From Desulfobacterales bacterium (GTDB taxonomy: Bacteria; Desulfobacterota; DSM-4660; Desulfatiglandales; JALVZP01): a stretch of DNA of 12,268 nucleotides. This document shows positions 1 to 6,924 of the stretch, one piece after another (the first letter of the stretch is position 1; every line of letters begins with the position of its first letter). Made by a program: the position numbers and the translations under genes. The stretch is taken from contig JALVZP010000088.1 in NCBI GenBank assembly GCA_027037575.1, positions 1 to 12,268 on the forward strand, given 5' to 3'. The notes below the pieces were generated by a model, which saw nothing but the letters and a program-made list of their open reading frames with translations, had not been told where the DNA came from and ran no database searches.

Positions 1-1109
1 GGTTTTCTCAGATTATATCCAATATATGTATAGCCAAAGGAGAGTCCGGAAAATGCCTGAAATCTTGGATCCTTTTTTAGCCTTTCTACCTGATGTGGAA
101 GGACATCATAGTGGTCTATTGTTCCGGCATAGAATTCCATCTCCTGTGTAAGTGGGTCTGGAATTACTCTAAATATATACTTTTTATAATTCGGAGGTCC
201 TTCCCAGTATCTATCAAATCTCTTTAAGACAATATACTGATCAGACTTCCATTTTACAAACTTAAATGGGCCACATCCTATTGGATGCCTGTTAAAGCTA
301 CTATCCCTTAAAGAAAAATCTCTTGGATCAATCCCCTTGGATATTGCCTCTTTTCTTAATGCCTCCCTATTAAGGAGATGCTCTGGAAGGATCCCTATTT
401 GCCATGTACTTAATGCAGGTGAGTATAGCCTCTTATAGATCACCTTAACAGTCAGTGGATCTATTATCTGGACACTCTTTACAGGCTCAAAGTCTGATAT
501 CCTTGGAGATATATTCTTTGGATTCATTATTGCCTCATATGTGAATTTTACATCTTTTGCTGTAAATGGATATCCATCATGAAAAAGCACATGAGGTCTT
601 AGATAAAAGATTATTACAGGATTATGCTCAAACGGAGGATATATGTAAGGGAATACATGCTTTATCTTCTGGAATATATCCGGATCTACCTTTTTTAATA
701 TTAGCTTTATCTTTAAAAGATTCTCCTTTTTCTCTTTTGCCTCTATGCCTTCTATCCCTTCCATATCTCTTAAAACCTTCCTTAGCTTGCTAAAATCATT
801 TCTTTTTACCCAAAGATATACCTCCTCATATATTTTCCATGATCTTGAAAGTCTTCCCCTGAAATTCAGATTCTCATCCCTGTCTATGAGTCCTTCAAAT
901 ACAAGTGATTCTATCTGGGCACTTGCACTATCAGCAGATAGTATAGGATTTAGGATAACCGCATCTGATGAGGATGCAGTTATAAATTCTGTTAGCCTTT
1001 CTGGATTTCCTTTTGTCTGTTCTTCATATGTAGGGACCCAGAAATAGCTTTGAAAAAGTATTATTAAAAGGATTGTTGGTGCTAATATGAGGATCCTCTT
1101 TGTCCACAT
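1..1109 (-). CDS. Family-5 extracellular solute (peptide)-binding protein, N-terminal part; runs off left edge
   Basis: This is the substrate-binding component of a peptide/nickel-type ABC importer (SBP_bac_5 family), acting in the periplasm or anchored to the membrane. About 369 codons are visible with no stop. The start is the ATG at 1109; the next in-frame codons upstream reach a stop without another start. Residues 1-25 form a hydrophobic signal or anchor (MWTKRILILAPTILL...) with no lipobox cysteine nearby. Family landmarks include NPILSADSASAQI near residue 55, FHDGYPFTAKDV near 175, the G-C-GPF turn near 278, and YIGYNLRK at the visible end, which normally precedes the second lobe. Between the SW motif (about 90) and FYLRPHVLFHDG (about 167) there are about 65 extra residues compared with typical members. 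No permease or ATPase gene is in view, so the substrate cannot be named. The gene is divergent from dnaJ. Confidence 0.85.
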   Translation of the reverse strand, partial: MWTKRILILAPTILLIILFQSYFWVPTYEEQTKGNPERLTEFITASSSDAVILNPILSADSASAQIESLVFEGLIDRDENLNFRGRLSRSWKIYEEVYLWVKRNDFSKLRKVLRDMEGIEGIEAKEKKENLLKIKLILKKVDPDIFQKIKHVFPYIYPPFEHNPVIIFYLRPHVLFHDGYPFTAKDVKFTYEAIMNPKNISPRISDFEPVKSVQIIDPLTVKVIYKRLYSPALSTWQIGILPEHLLNREALRKEAISKGIDPRDFSLRDSSFNRHPIGCGPFKFVKWKSDQYIVLKRFDRYWEGPPNYKKYIFRVIPDPLTQEMEFYAGTIDHYDVLPHQVERLKKDPRFQAFSGLSFGYTYIGYNLRK

Positions 1110-1117
1110 GCTTTTTC

Positions 1118-1146
1118 TTGACCTTATACTATCCTATGATTATCCT
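1118..1146 (+). promoter_or_regulatory. Sigma70-like promoter for the dnaJ operon
   Basis: TTGACC (1118-1123), a 17-bp spacer and TATCCT (1141-1146) make a fair housekeeping promoter, with a predicted start near 1153 and a leader of about 35 nt. The -35 box is close to consensus and the -10 box is weaker. No inverted repeat typical of heat-shock control (CIRCE) is seen in the 78-bp gap. Confidence 0.4.
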
Positions 1147-1166
1147 AAGTTTGAAGATGATATCAA
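1139..1166 (-). promoter_or_regulatory. Sigma70-like promoter for the solute-binding protein gene
   Basis: On the minus strand, TTGATA (1166-1161), a 16-bp spacer and GATAAT (1144-1139) resemble a housekeeping promoter. The predicted transcript start is near 1132, about 23 nt before the ATG. Its -10 box lies face to face with the -10 box of the opposite promoter. This is motif reading only. Confidence 0.45.
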
Positions 1167-1187
1167 GATAAAAATAGGAGAAAAGAG

Positions 1188-2102
1188 ATGGCAGTAAAGG
1201 ACTACTACAAAATACTCGGCGTTCCAAGAAATGCCACCCAGGAAGAGATAAAAAAGGCATACAGAAAACTTGCACTAAAGTATCATCCAGATAGAAACAA
1301 AGGGAATAAGGAGGCAGAAGAGAAGTTTAAGGAGATAAATGAAGCATATGCAGTTTTGAGTGACCCTGAAAAGAGACGTCAGTATGATATGCTTGGTGCA
1401 GAAGGATTCCAGAAGAAGTTCAGCCAGGAAGATATATTCCGTGGATTTGATTTTGAAAGTATATTACGTGACTTTGGTATAGGATTTGGAGGAAGAGTAA
1501 GAGATATATTTAGTGATCTTTTGGGTGAATTCGGATTTGGACATTCTCCATTTAAAGAGGAAACTTATGCACATAGACAGATAAAGGGAAGGGATCTTAT
1601 ATATGAGCTCCCTTTAAGCTTAGAAGAGGCAGCAAAAGGGACAAAAAAGACTATTAGTTTTAATACAGGAGGAAGGCAGGAGACTATCTCTATAAACATA
1701 CCTGCTGGTGTAAGGGATGGGCAGAAGCTCAGGGTAAGAGGAAAGGGTGAGCCAGGACCCTATGGTGGGCCAAGAGGTGATCTATATGTTCAGATAAGAT
1801 TAATGGAGCATCCTCTTTTTAGAAGGGAAGGGGATGATTTATTTTATAAAAAGAGGATAAAGTTTTCAGATGCGGTATTTGGAACAGAGATAGAGGTCCC
1901 AACTATATATGGGAAGAAGCTAAAACTTAAGGTTCCACCTGGAACACAATCTGGTTCAAAGCTAAGGATTAGGGGATATGGGCTTCCAAAACCTAATGGA
2001 AGAAAAGGGGATATGTATGTGGAGATATTAGTAGATGTTCCAAAGACCCTGACAAAGGAACAGGAGGAGGCAGTAAAGGCATTGAGGAAAGTGGGACTCT
2101 AA
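1188..2102 (+). CDS. DnaJ-family co-chaperone without zinc finger (CbpA-like, class B)
   Basis: This cytoplasmic J-domain co-chaperone stimulates the ATPase of a DnaK-type Hsp70 and delivers client proteins to it. The J-domain spans residues 4-68, with the invariant HPD at 33-35. A Gly/Phe-rich linker covers about 70-115. The two beta-sandwich client-binding domains run from about 130 to 295 and include the family signatures AAKGTKKTI, IPAGVRDGQKLRVRGKG and VPPGTQSGSKLRIRGYG. The four CxxCxGxG zinc repeats of class A DnaJ are absent, so at 304 residues this matches CbpA-type proteins rather than canonical DnaJ. AGGAG at 1176-1180 lies 7 nt before the ATG. The stop overlaps the next gene's ATG by one base (TAATG), which implies translational coupling with the PP-loop gene. 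Confidence 0.93.
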   Translation: MAVKDYYKILGVPRNATQEEIKKAYRKLALKYHPDRNKGNKEAEEKFKEINEAYAVLSDPEKRRQYDMLGAEGFQKKFSQEDIFRGFDFESILRDFGIGFGGRVRDIFSDLLGEFGFGHSPFKEETYAHRQIKGRDLIYELPLSLEEAAKGTKKTISFNTGGRQETISINIPAGVRDGQKLRVRGKGEPGPYGGPRGDLYVQIRLMEHPLFRREGDDLFYKKRIKFSDAVFGTEIEVPTIYGKKLKLKVPPGTQSGSKLRIRGYGLPKPNGRKGDMYVEILVDVPKTLTKEQEEAVKALRKVGL

Positions 2103-3073
2103 TGAAGGCAATATGCGTATTTTCAGGTGGATTGGACAGTATGCTTGCTGCACAGATAATCAGGGATCAGGGAATTGAGGTCATAGGAGTCTTTTTTAAG
2201 ACCCCTTTTTTTGGACCCGAAAGGGCAATAAGATCTGCCAAGCATATAGAGCTTCCCTTAGAAATACTTGATATAACAGAAGAGCACTTAAAGATTTTAA
2301 GGAATCCAAAATATGGATATGGAGAGAATATGAATCCCTGTATAGACTGCCATTCCCTCATGTTCAGGATAGCAAAAAGGGTAATGGAGGAAAAAGAAGC
2401 AAGTTTTGTCATATCTGGAGAGGTATTAGGGCAGAGGCCAATGTCACAGAACAGAAGGGCACTTGATATAGTATCAAAAGAGAGTGGTTTAGGGAGGCTT
2501 TTGCTTAGACCTCTTTCTGCAAAGAAACTTCCTATAACAATACCGGAGGAGAAGGGATGGGTGAAGAGGGAACTTCTATATGGGATACATGGAAGATCCA
2601 GGAAGACGCAGATGGAACTTGCAGAGAAGTATAGTATAAAAGAATATCCATCCCCTGCTGGTGGATGTCTCCTTACAGAAAAGGGTTTTTCTAAAAGATT
2701 AAGGGACCTCTTAGAAACAAAAGAGGATCCTGAGATAAAGGACATAGAACTCTTAAAGTATGGAAGGCATTTCAGGATAGATGAATATACAAAGATTATT
2801 GTGGGAAGAAACAGGATAGAAAATCAAAAAATAAAGGAGCTTTCAGGAAAAGAGGATATTATACTTGAGCCAAAGGATATTACTGGCCCTATAGTGCTTC
2901 TTACAGGTGAAAAATCAGAAAAAAATATAATGCTTGCTTCAGACCTTACAGCTACTTATTGCAATATCCCTCCTGGGAATTATATAGATATAGTTGTTTA
3001 TTTGCCTGGAGGAAAAAGGATAATAAAAGGAAAGGCCCATGAAAAGATGGATTTTCATGGGCTTTTGATATAA
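2102..3073 (+). CDS. PP-loop ATP pyrophosphatase with Cys pair (ThiI/MnmA-like), possible RNA sulfur-transfer enzyme
   Basis: The N-terminal PP-loop SGGLDS (residues 8-13) marks an adenylating enzyme of the ThiI/MnmA group, which activates a nucleotide and then replaces oxygen with sulfur. NPCIDCHS holds C80 and C83, positioned like the catalytic cysteine region of MnmA. GEVLGQRPMSQ (106-116) and PSPAGGCLLT with C189 are further conserved-looking blocks. Residues about 221-270 (GRHFR...IIVGRNRIENQ...GPIVLL) resemble the NFACT-R/DUF814 RNA-binding domain. At 323 residues it lacks the N-terminal ferredoxin-like and THUMP domains of classical ThiI. Similar proteins are usually annotated as tRNA methyltransferase or thiouridylase by analogy, and I know of no demonstrated reaction for this architecture. 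The ATG overlaps the dnaJ stop. The stop codon abuts the convergent stress-protein stop. Confidence 0.75.
   Translation: MKAICVFSGGLDSMLAAQIIRDQGIEVIGVFFKTPFFGPERAIRSAKHIELPLEILDITEEHLKILRNPKYGYGENMNPCIDCHSLMFRIAKRVMEEKEASFVISGEVLGQRPMSQNRRALDIVSKESGLGRLLLRPLSAKKLPITIPEEKGWVKRELLYGIHGRSRKTQMELAEKYSIKEYPSPAGGCLLTEKGFSKRLRDLLETKEDPEIKDIELLKYGRHFRIDEYTKIIVGRNRIENQKIKELSGKEDIILEPKDITGPIVLLTGEKSEKNIMLASDLTATYCNIPPGNYIDIVVYLPGGKRIIKGKAHEKMDFHGLLI
3031..3066. terminator. Probable bidirectional intrinsic terminator inside the end of the PP-loop gene
   Basis: The arms 3031-3045 and 3052-3066 form a 15-bp stem containing the perfect 11-bp GCCCATGAAAA/TTTTCATGGGC, with a 6-nt loop (GATGGA) and one G-T pair. 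A run of T closes the + side. On the - strand the stem is followed by a pyrimidine-rich, T-rich stretch. It encodes the last codons of the PP-loop protein (up to ...EKMDFHG) and lies just past the stress-protein stop, so it could end both convergent transcripts. Confidence 0.65.
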
Positions 3074-3505
3074 TTACCTTACCAATACAACAGGGCAAGG
3101 AGCATAACGAACAACCTTTTCTGCTATGCTTCCTATAAGAAGTCTTTTAAAAGGACTTGTTCCCCTTGTTCCAATAATGATGGATGCATATCCTCCTTCT
3201 TCTGCTACTCTTATTATCTCTTCTGCCACAGGACCTGCAACAATTTTAGTATCTACAGATTTTGCTCCATTTTCTTCTGCTATCTTTTTTGCCTCATCCA
3301 ATATCTTTTTTGCCTCCTGCTGTCTTAAATAGTATTTCCAAGTTTCAGGAATCTTTTCACCATAACTAATTACATCTTCTAATACATGAAGTAAGGTTAA
3401 ATGAACACCTGTTTTGGCAGCAAAGCGTGCTGCCAATGCAACTGCTTTTTTTGATACCTCTGACCCATCTACTGCTACAAGACTTTTAATCTTTTTTTCT
3501 TCCAT
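3074..3505 (-). CDS. Universal stress protein (UspA family), single domain
   Basis: This small cytoplasmic ATP-binding stress protein has 143 residues, normal for the family. It opens with the beta-strand SLVAVDGSE (residues 8-16), which contributes the conserved Asp to the nucleotide pocket. It ends with the ATP-binding signature G-x2-G-x9-G-S (G112, G115, G125, S126) followed by CPVVLV. I place the start at the ATG at 3505. A TTG five codons earlier is in frame but forms part of the ribosome site itself (GGAGGAGG, 3518-3511). The full ATP motif suggests an ATP-binding UspFG-type protein rather than UspA proper, and its specific role is unknown. It is a single-gene unit with its own promoter, convergent to the PP-loop gene with abutting stop codons. 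Confidence 0.92.
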   Translation of the reverse strand: MEEKKIKSLVAVDGSEVSKKAVALAARFAAKTGVHLTLLHVLEDVISYGEKIPETWKYYLRQQEAKKILDEAKKIAEENGAKSVDTKIVAGPVAEEIIRVAEEGGYASIIIGTRGTSPFKRLLIGSIAEKVVRYAPCPVVLVR

Positions 3506-3537
3506 AGCTACCTCCTCCAAATTTTATCATTAAACAC

Positions 3538-3566
3538 ATAATAGTCATAAATTTTCCTATTTTCAA
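3538..3566 (-). promoter_or_regulatory. Sigma70 promoter of the universal stress protein gene
   Basis: On the minus strand, TTGAAA (3566-3561), a spacer of exactly 17 bp and TATTAT (3543-3538) form a strong housekeeping promoter. The predicted start is near 3531, giving a leader of about 26 nt that contains the GGAGGAGG ribosome site. Confidence 0.65.
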
Positions 3567-3598
3567 TTCCTTTTCCTTAATGAAGAAGGCCAAAGTTA

Positions 3599-3647
3599 GG
3601 ATGCTTGATAAATAGGCTCTTCCAGTACGGATGGCTTAAAAGCATCC
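3599..3647. repeat. Inverted repeat in the intergenic gap downstream of the VWA gene
   Basis: GGATGCTT (3599-3606) is repeated inverted as AAGCATCC (3640-3647). The right copy can instead fold with its own left flank GGATGGCTT (3629-3637) into a tight hairpin. No T-tract follows on either strand, so it is a poor terminator candidate. It may help end or stabilise the VWA mRNA. The rest of the 3521-3687 gap holds the stress-protein promoter and nothing else I recognise. Confidence 0.35.
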
Positions 3648-3687
3648 ATTGACAAACAATGAAACAGTAGTATATGCAAATAGTCCT

Positions 3688-4869
3688 TTAATGAAGCATG
3701 AGGCGGGAAATAATCTTTCCTACTCTCTTTAAAGACTCCAAGTTATTTACAGGAAGGGCATAGTCTAAATAAGGAAGTGCAACAAGCATTCCTTTACACA
3801 TCCTTTTCATATTTGGATCATCTAAGATTGGATTGAGCCAGATAATACTATACGCCTTTTTTCTTAATTTCTCCATCTCCCTTTTTAAAAGCTCCTGTGA
3901 TCCAAGATCCCATCCATCACTTAATATCACTATTACAGATCGCTTATTCAAAAACTCTTTTCCCCAATCATTAAACTGTCTTAGAGAAAAACCAATCCTT
4001 GTTCCACCTGCCCAGTTTGGAACCTCTTCTCCTATTTTTTTTAATGCCTTTTCAAAATCCATATGCCTTACAATATGTGTAATCCTTGTAAGGAATGTAG
4101 AAAAGACAAACACCTCTGCCTTTGAACCAATTCCTCTTATACTTAGGATAAATGGTATTACAAATGAGGCATATCTTTCCATTGAACCACTTACATCCGC
4201 AATTATAATGAGCTTTTTAAGCCTCCTTTTCCTTTCTTTAAAAAATAGCTCTATAGGATAGCCTTCAAATTTTAGACTTCTTCTCATTATCCTAGAAAAA
4301 TCCATCTTTTCTCCAAAACGAAGCCCTTTCCTTGTCCTCCTTGTCTTTTGCACCTTAAAAGGCTCTACCATCTGCTTTAATGCAAGCTTTGCAACATGTA
4401 TGTCTGATTCATCTAAAAGGCTTAAGTCCTTTTTTTCTACCTTTGAAATAGGACTATACCCTATCCCTTCTAAATATTCCTTTTCCTCCTTAAATGGAAT
4501 TTCAGACGACCCCTTTGCTTTTCTTTCTTTCTTTAACTCTGTTTCTTCCTCATTATTTATGTCTTCAATAAAGGGAATCCCTTTTTTCTTCCCTGAATTA
4601 GCCTGTTTTAGTTTCTCTATATAAATGTTCCAGAATTGTTCAAAAAGATGAGTAAAATGTATCCACTCCATATCTGTCTTTACAAGATTTGCCCTGAGGG
4701 TATAAAAGACCTCTTGCTTATTAAACAGATTTATATACTGGAGTGCCTTGAGGGAATCTTGGATGCTGCTTTGAAATATCCTGAATCCATTTGCTTTCAA
4801 GAAATTTGCAAATTCAATAACTACTCCTGCAATTCCATAATCAAATAAATTCTGCCCTTCTCTTCTCAT
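3688..4869 (-). CDS. CoxE-like von Willebrand factor A domain protein, partner of MoxR ATPase
   Basis: This 393-residue VWA protein is of the CoxE/YehP-like group that works with MoxR AAA+ ATPases, usually in metal-cofactor insertion or protein-complex remodelling in the cytosol. Residues 12-80 match the helical N-terminal region (EFANFLKANG...LRANLVKTD...FEQFW). A charged, low-complexity linker spans about 90-130. The VWA domain starts near 218 with a complete metal-ion-dependent adhesion site: D225-x-S227-x-S229 (DVSGS), T290 in GGTR and D318 in LSDGWD. It therefore should bind Mg2+ and ligand. The ATG at 4869 lies inside the moxR frame, giving a 29-bp overlap and probable translational coupling. 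No carbon monoxide dehydrogenase or other recognisable client gene is nearby, so the substrate is unknown. Confidence 0.85.
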   Translation of the reverse strand: MRREGQNLFDYGIAGVVIEFANFLKANGFRIFQSSIQDSLKALQYINLFNKQEVFYTLRANLVKTDMEWIHFTHLFEQFWNIYIEKLKQANSGKKKGIPFIEDINNEEETELKKERKAKGSSEIPFKEEKEYLEGIGYSPISKVEKKDLSLLDESDIHVAKLALKQMVEPFKVQKTRRTRKGLRFGEKMDFSRIMRRSLKFEGYPIELFFKERKRRLKKLIIIADVSGSMERYASFVIPFILSIRGIGSKAEVFVFSTFLTRITHIVRHMDFEKALKKIGEEVPNWAGGTRIGFSLRQFNDWGKEFLNKRSVIVILSDGWDLGSQELLKREMEKLRKKAYSIIWLNPILDDPNMKRMCKGMLVALPYLDYALPVNNLESLKRVGKIISRLMLH

Positions 4870-5734
4870 CCGTCCATATCTCTTCCTTAAATTTTTTTAT
4901 ATCCTCCTGATATTTTAAGATGCATCCTAAGGTCTCCAAGACCACTTCTTCATCCAAGTAATTTTTATGCATAGCAATTAATGCCCTTGCCCAATCAAGG
5001 GTCTCTGAGATTCCCGGTCTCTTCAAAAAATCTATCTTTCTTATATTTTGCATAAACCTGGTTATCTGCTTTGCAAAATCTGATTCTATACCTGGTATCC
5101 TTGCCATTATAATCCGATATTCTTTTTCAAATGATGGATAGTCTATCCAGTGATAGAGACATCTTCTCTTTAATGCATCATGGACATCCCTTGTCCTGTT
5201 TGAAGTAATTATTACTATTGGCCTTTTCTCAGCCCTTATTGTCCCTATCTCAGGGATTGTGATCTGAAAATCTGAAAGAACTTCTAATAAAAAAGCCTCA
5301 AACTCCTCATCTGCCCTGTCTATTTCATCTATAAGAAGCACAGGAGCTCTTTCCTTTGAATAGAGTATTGCCTCAAGAAGAGGTCTTTTTATAAGAAAGT
5401 TTTGGCCATATATGATCTTTTCTATATCCTCCCTTTGATGGCCAAGACCTTCTTCAAGCCTTATATAAAGAAGCTGTTTTGGATAGTTCCACTCATAGAG
5501 TGCACTTGATGCATCAAGACCTTCATAGCACTGGAGCCTTATAAGCTTTGTATCAAATAGCCTGGACATAACAATTGCTACTTCCGTCTTTCCTACACCA
5601 GGCTCCCCTTCTAAAAAGATTGGCTTTTCTAAATGATATGAAAGATATATAACTGTTGCCAGTGCCCTATCAGCTATATAGTCTACTTTTTGAAGACTTG
5701 AGATCACATGATCAATTGATTCAAATCCCCTCAT
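4841..5734 (-). CDS. MoxR-family AAA+ ATPase (CoxD-like)
   Basis: This cytosolic AAA+ ATPase of the MoxR class is thought to act as a chaperone for metalloenzyme assembly together with VWA proteins. Numbered from the upstream ATG at 5740, Walker A is GEPGVGKT (45-52), Walker B LLIDEIDRA (135-143), sensor 1 TSNRTRD (179-185), and ALKRRC (189-194) carries the likely arginine finger. I choose the second ATG (5734, 297 residues). The ribosome site AAGGAG directly abuts the first ATG with no gap but is 6 nt from the second. The ORF overlaps the VWA gene by 29 bp. No clear promoter is visible, and a strong hairpin (5752-5786) sits just upstream, so expression may depend on read-through from the argG-fbp operon or a promoter inside the fbp gene. 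Confidence 0.9.
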   Translation of the reverse strand: MRGFESIDHVISSLQKVDYIADRALATVIYLSYHLEKPIFLEGEPGVGKTEVAIVMSRLFDTKLIRLQCYEGLDASSALYEWNYPKQLLYIRLEEGLGHQREDIEKIIYGQNFLIKRPLLEAILYSKERAPVLLIDEIDRADEEFEAFLLEVLSDFQITIPEIGTIRAEKRPIVIITSNRTRDVHDALKRRCLYHWIDYPSFEKEYRIIMARIPGIESDFAKQITRFMQNIRKIDFLKRPGISETLDWARALIAMHKNYLDEEVVLETLGCILKYQEDIKKFKEEIWTDEKRRAEFI

Positions 5735-5751
5735 CTTCATCTCCTTAAATG

Positions 5752-5786
5752 AAGAAAACAGCCAGCAAAAAGCCAGCTGTTTTCTT
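5752..5786 (-). terminator. Strong hairpin after the FBP aldolase/phosphatase gene, next to the moxR ribosome site
   Basis: Read on the minus strand, AAGAAAACAGC (5786-5776) pairs with GCTGTTTTCTT (5762-5752). The inner TGGC/GCTG adds four more pairs, two of them G-U, leaving a TTTTT loop and a 15-bp stem. Those two positions would be C-A mismatches on the plus strand, so the element is built for the minus transcript. The right arm and following bases are U-rich (TGTTTTCTTCATTT). The moxR ribosome site begins 6 nt further on. It is either the operon terminator or an attenuator or processing site. Confidence 0.65.
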
Positions 5787-5806
5787 ATGGTTCCTTAATT
5801 TTTTCT

Positions 5807-6907
5807 TTATTTTCTAATTACAAATCTGTCTTCTAACTTTTTCATCTTTTCTACTATTCCTCCATATTCCAGTTCCTCATATGGAAGCATGGCATTTCCA
5901 AAGAATCCCTGCCTCCTTATCTCTGTCGCCTTTTCTGAAACCTTCTCCCTTATATAGTCCCAATATGGATGATCAAATGCATCTACAGGATCAGTAAGTC
6001 TACCTTCATGGACACAATATGCAGCACAGGATACTACTGGTGGCCCATCAAAAAAGGAGATTGTGCTATTCTGCTTTATTGGCATAAAAGGACCATTGTG
6101 ACTTCCCCTCATAAATCCTGCAACATATGGGGCGATGCTAAATGGTGCAAGGACTTCACCTGTCGCAGGAAATGCCCCCTGAACCCTAACTATCATTATA
6201 GGATCATCTTTTCCTACATATTTTCCCGCAATGTTATGCAGTCTTGTCGTGCTCACTGCTACTGCCTGCTCACCATTATATCTTGAATGTATTGATTCTA
6301 TTACAAATCTCTCTGGATCTCTTAAAAGTGCTGCAATATCATATAGCTCCTCAGGTGAATTTAGTTCTATGACTCTATCTGCCTCTGTATAAGATACATC
6401 CATAATAGTAAACTTAAATCCGTCAAACATATTTGGTGAAAGGATCAGCCCTGAGCAATACATGGGATCACAGAATGCAAGATAGAGTGGAAGATTATAT
6501 GCACCAGGATCGGTTTTATCTGCAGCAAAGAATAGGAATGGTTCATTTGGTCTTTCTTCTATCTCCATTTCTGCAACAGCAGGACCAAGCCCTTTTACAT
6601 TTCCAGAGAATGCATCCTTTAGAAGATCCTGCCCGGCGCCGTAAAGTCCTTGATCTTTTGCAACATCTGCACCTGCCTTAAATGCATCCCACGCAAGTTT
6701 GTGGACCTCAGAATTCCCTACTCCTCCCTCATGTGTGCAAAGTATTGCTATATCATCACCAGTAAAGCTTATCCTATAATCAATAAGTATGCCTCTATGA
6801 TGCTGTTTTATGTGTTCCTCTACAGCATTTAACACTCTCCTGCTTGGCCTTAGATGACCACCAACACTTCCTATATCTGCTTTAATAGCTGTAATTGTAA
6901 TCTTCAT
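5807..6907 (-). CDS. fbp: Archaeal-type bifunctional fructose-1,6-bisphosphate aldolase/phosphatase
   Basis: This gluconeogenic enzyme condenses dihydroxyacetone phosphate with glyceraldehyde 3-phosphate and then dephosphorylates the product to fructose 6-phosphate, using one remodelled Mg2+ active site (class V FBPase). It has 366 residues, the usual length. Visible landmarks are the start MKITITAIKADIGS with D11, H18, the D51-D52 pair in TGDDIA, Q93 in GAGQDL and D130-K131 in AADKTDPGAYN. The aldolase centre NIAGKYVGKDDP carries Y230 and the Schiff-base lysine K233. MRGSHNGPFMP and FDGPP follow. The start is preceded by GGGAGGT (6922-6916). It follows argG by 17 nt in one operon. The enzyme is typical of archaea and deep-branching or thermophilic bacteria and makes gluconeogenesis essentially one-way. 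Confidence 0.96.
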   Translation of the reverse strand: MKITITAIKADIGSVGGHLRPSRRVLNAVEEHIKQHHRGILIDYRISFTGDDIAILCTHEGGVGNSEVHKLAWDAFKAGADVAKDQGLYGAGQDLLKDAFSGNVKGLGPAVAEMEIEERPNEPFLFFAADKTDPGAYNLPLYLAFCDPMYCSGLILSPNMFDGFKFTIMDVSYTEADRVIELNSPEELYDIAALLRDPERFVIESIHSRYNGEQAVAVSTTRLHNIAGKYVGKDDPIMIVRVQGAFPATGEVLAPFSIAPYVAGFMRGSHNGPFMPIKQNSTISFFDGPPVVSCAAYCVHEGRLTDPVDAFDHPYWDYIREKVSEKATEIRRQGFFGNAMLPYEELEYGGIVEKMKKLEDRFVIRK

Positions 6908-6924
6908 GCCTACTTACCTCCCAG

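Noticed and set aside
566..1047. Two plus-strand frames in the first kilobase
   Set aside because: The minus strand carries a clear solute-binding protein across this whole stretch, and these are its antisense shadows.
2167..2745. 192-codon minus-strand frame opposite the PP-loop gene
   Set aside because: It is a long shadow frame with no recognisable motifs, lying wholly within a convincingly coding gene on the other strand.
3506..3520. Upstream TTG start adding five residues to the universal stress protein
   Set aside because: These bases are the ribosome site GGAGGAGG itself, and the ATG at 3505 is properly spaced from it.
3626..3676. 17-codon minus-strand ORF in the gap downstream of the VWA gene
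   Set aside because: It has no ribosome site, overlaps the inverted repeat and has no recognisable similarity. It could be a gene remnant but cannot be supported.
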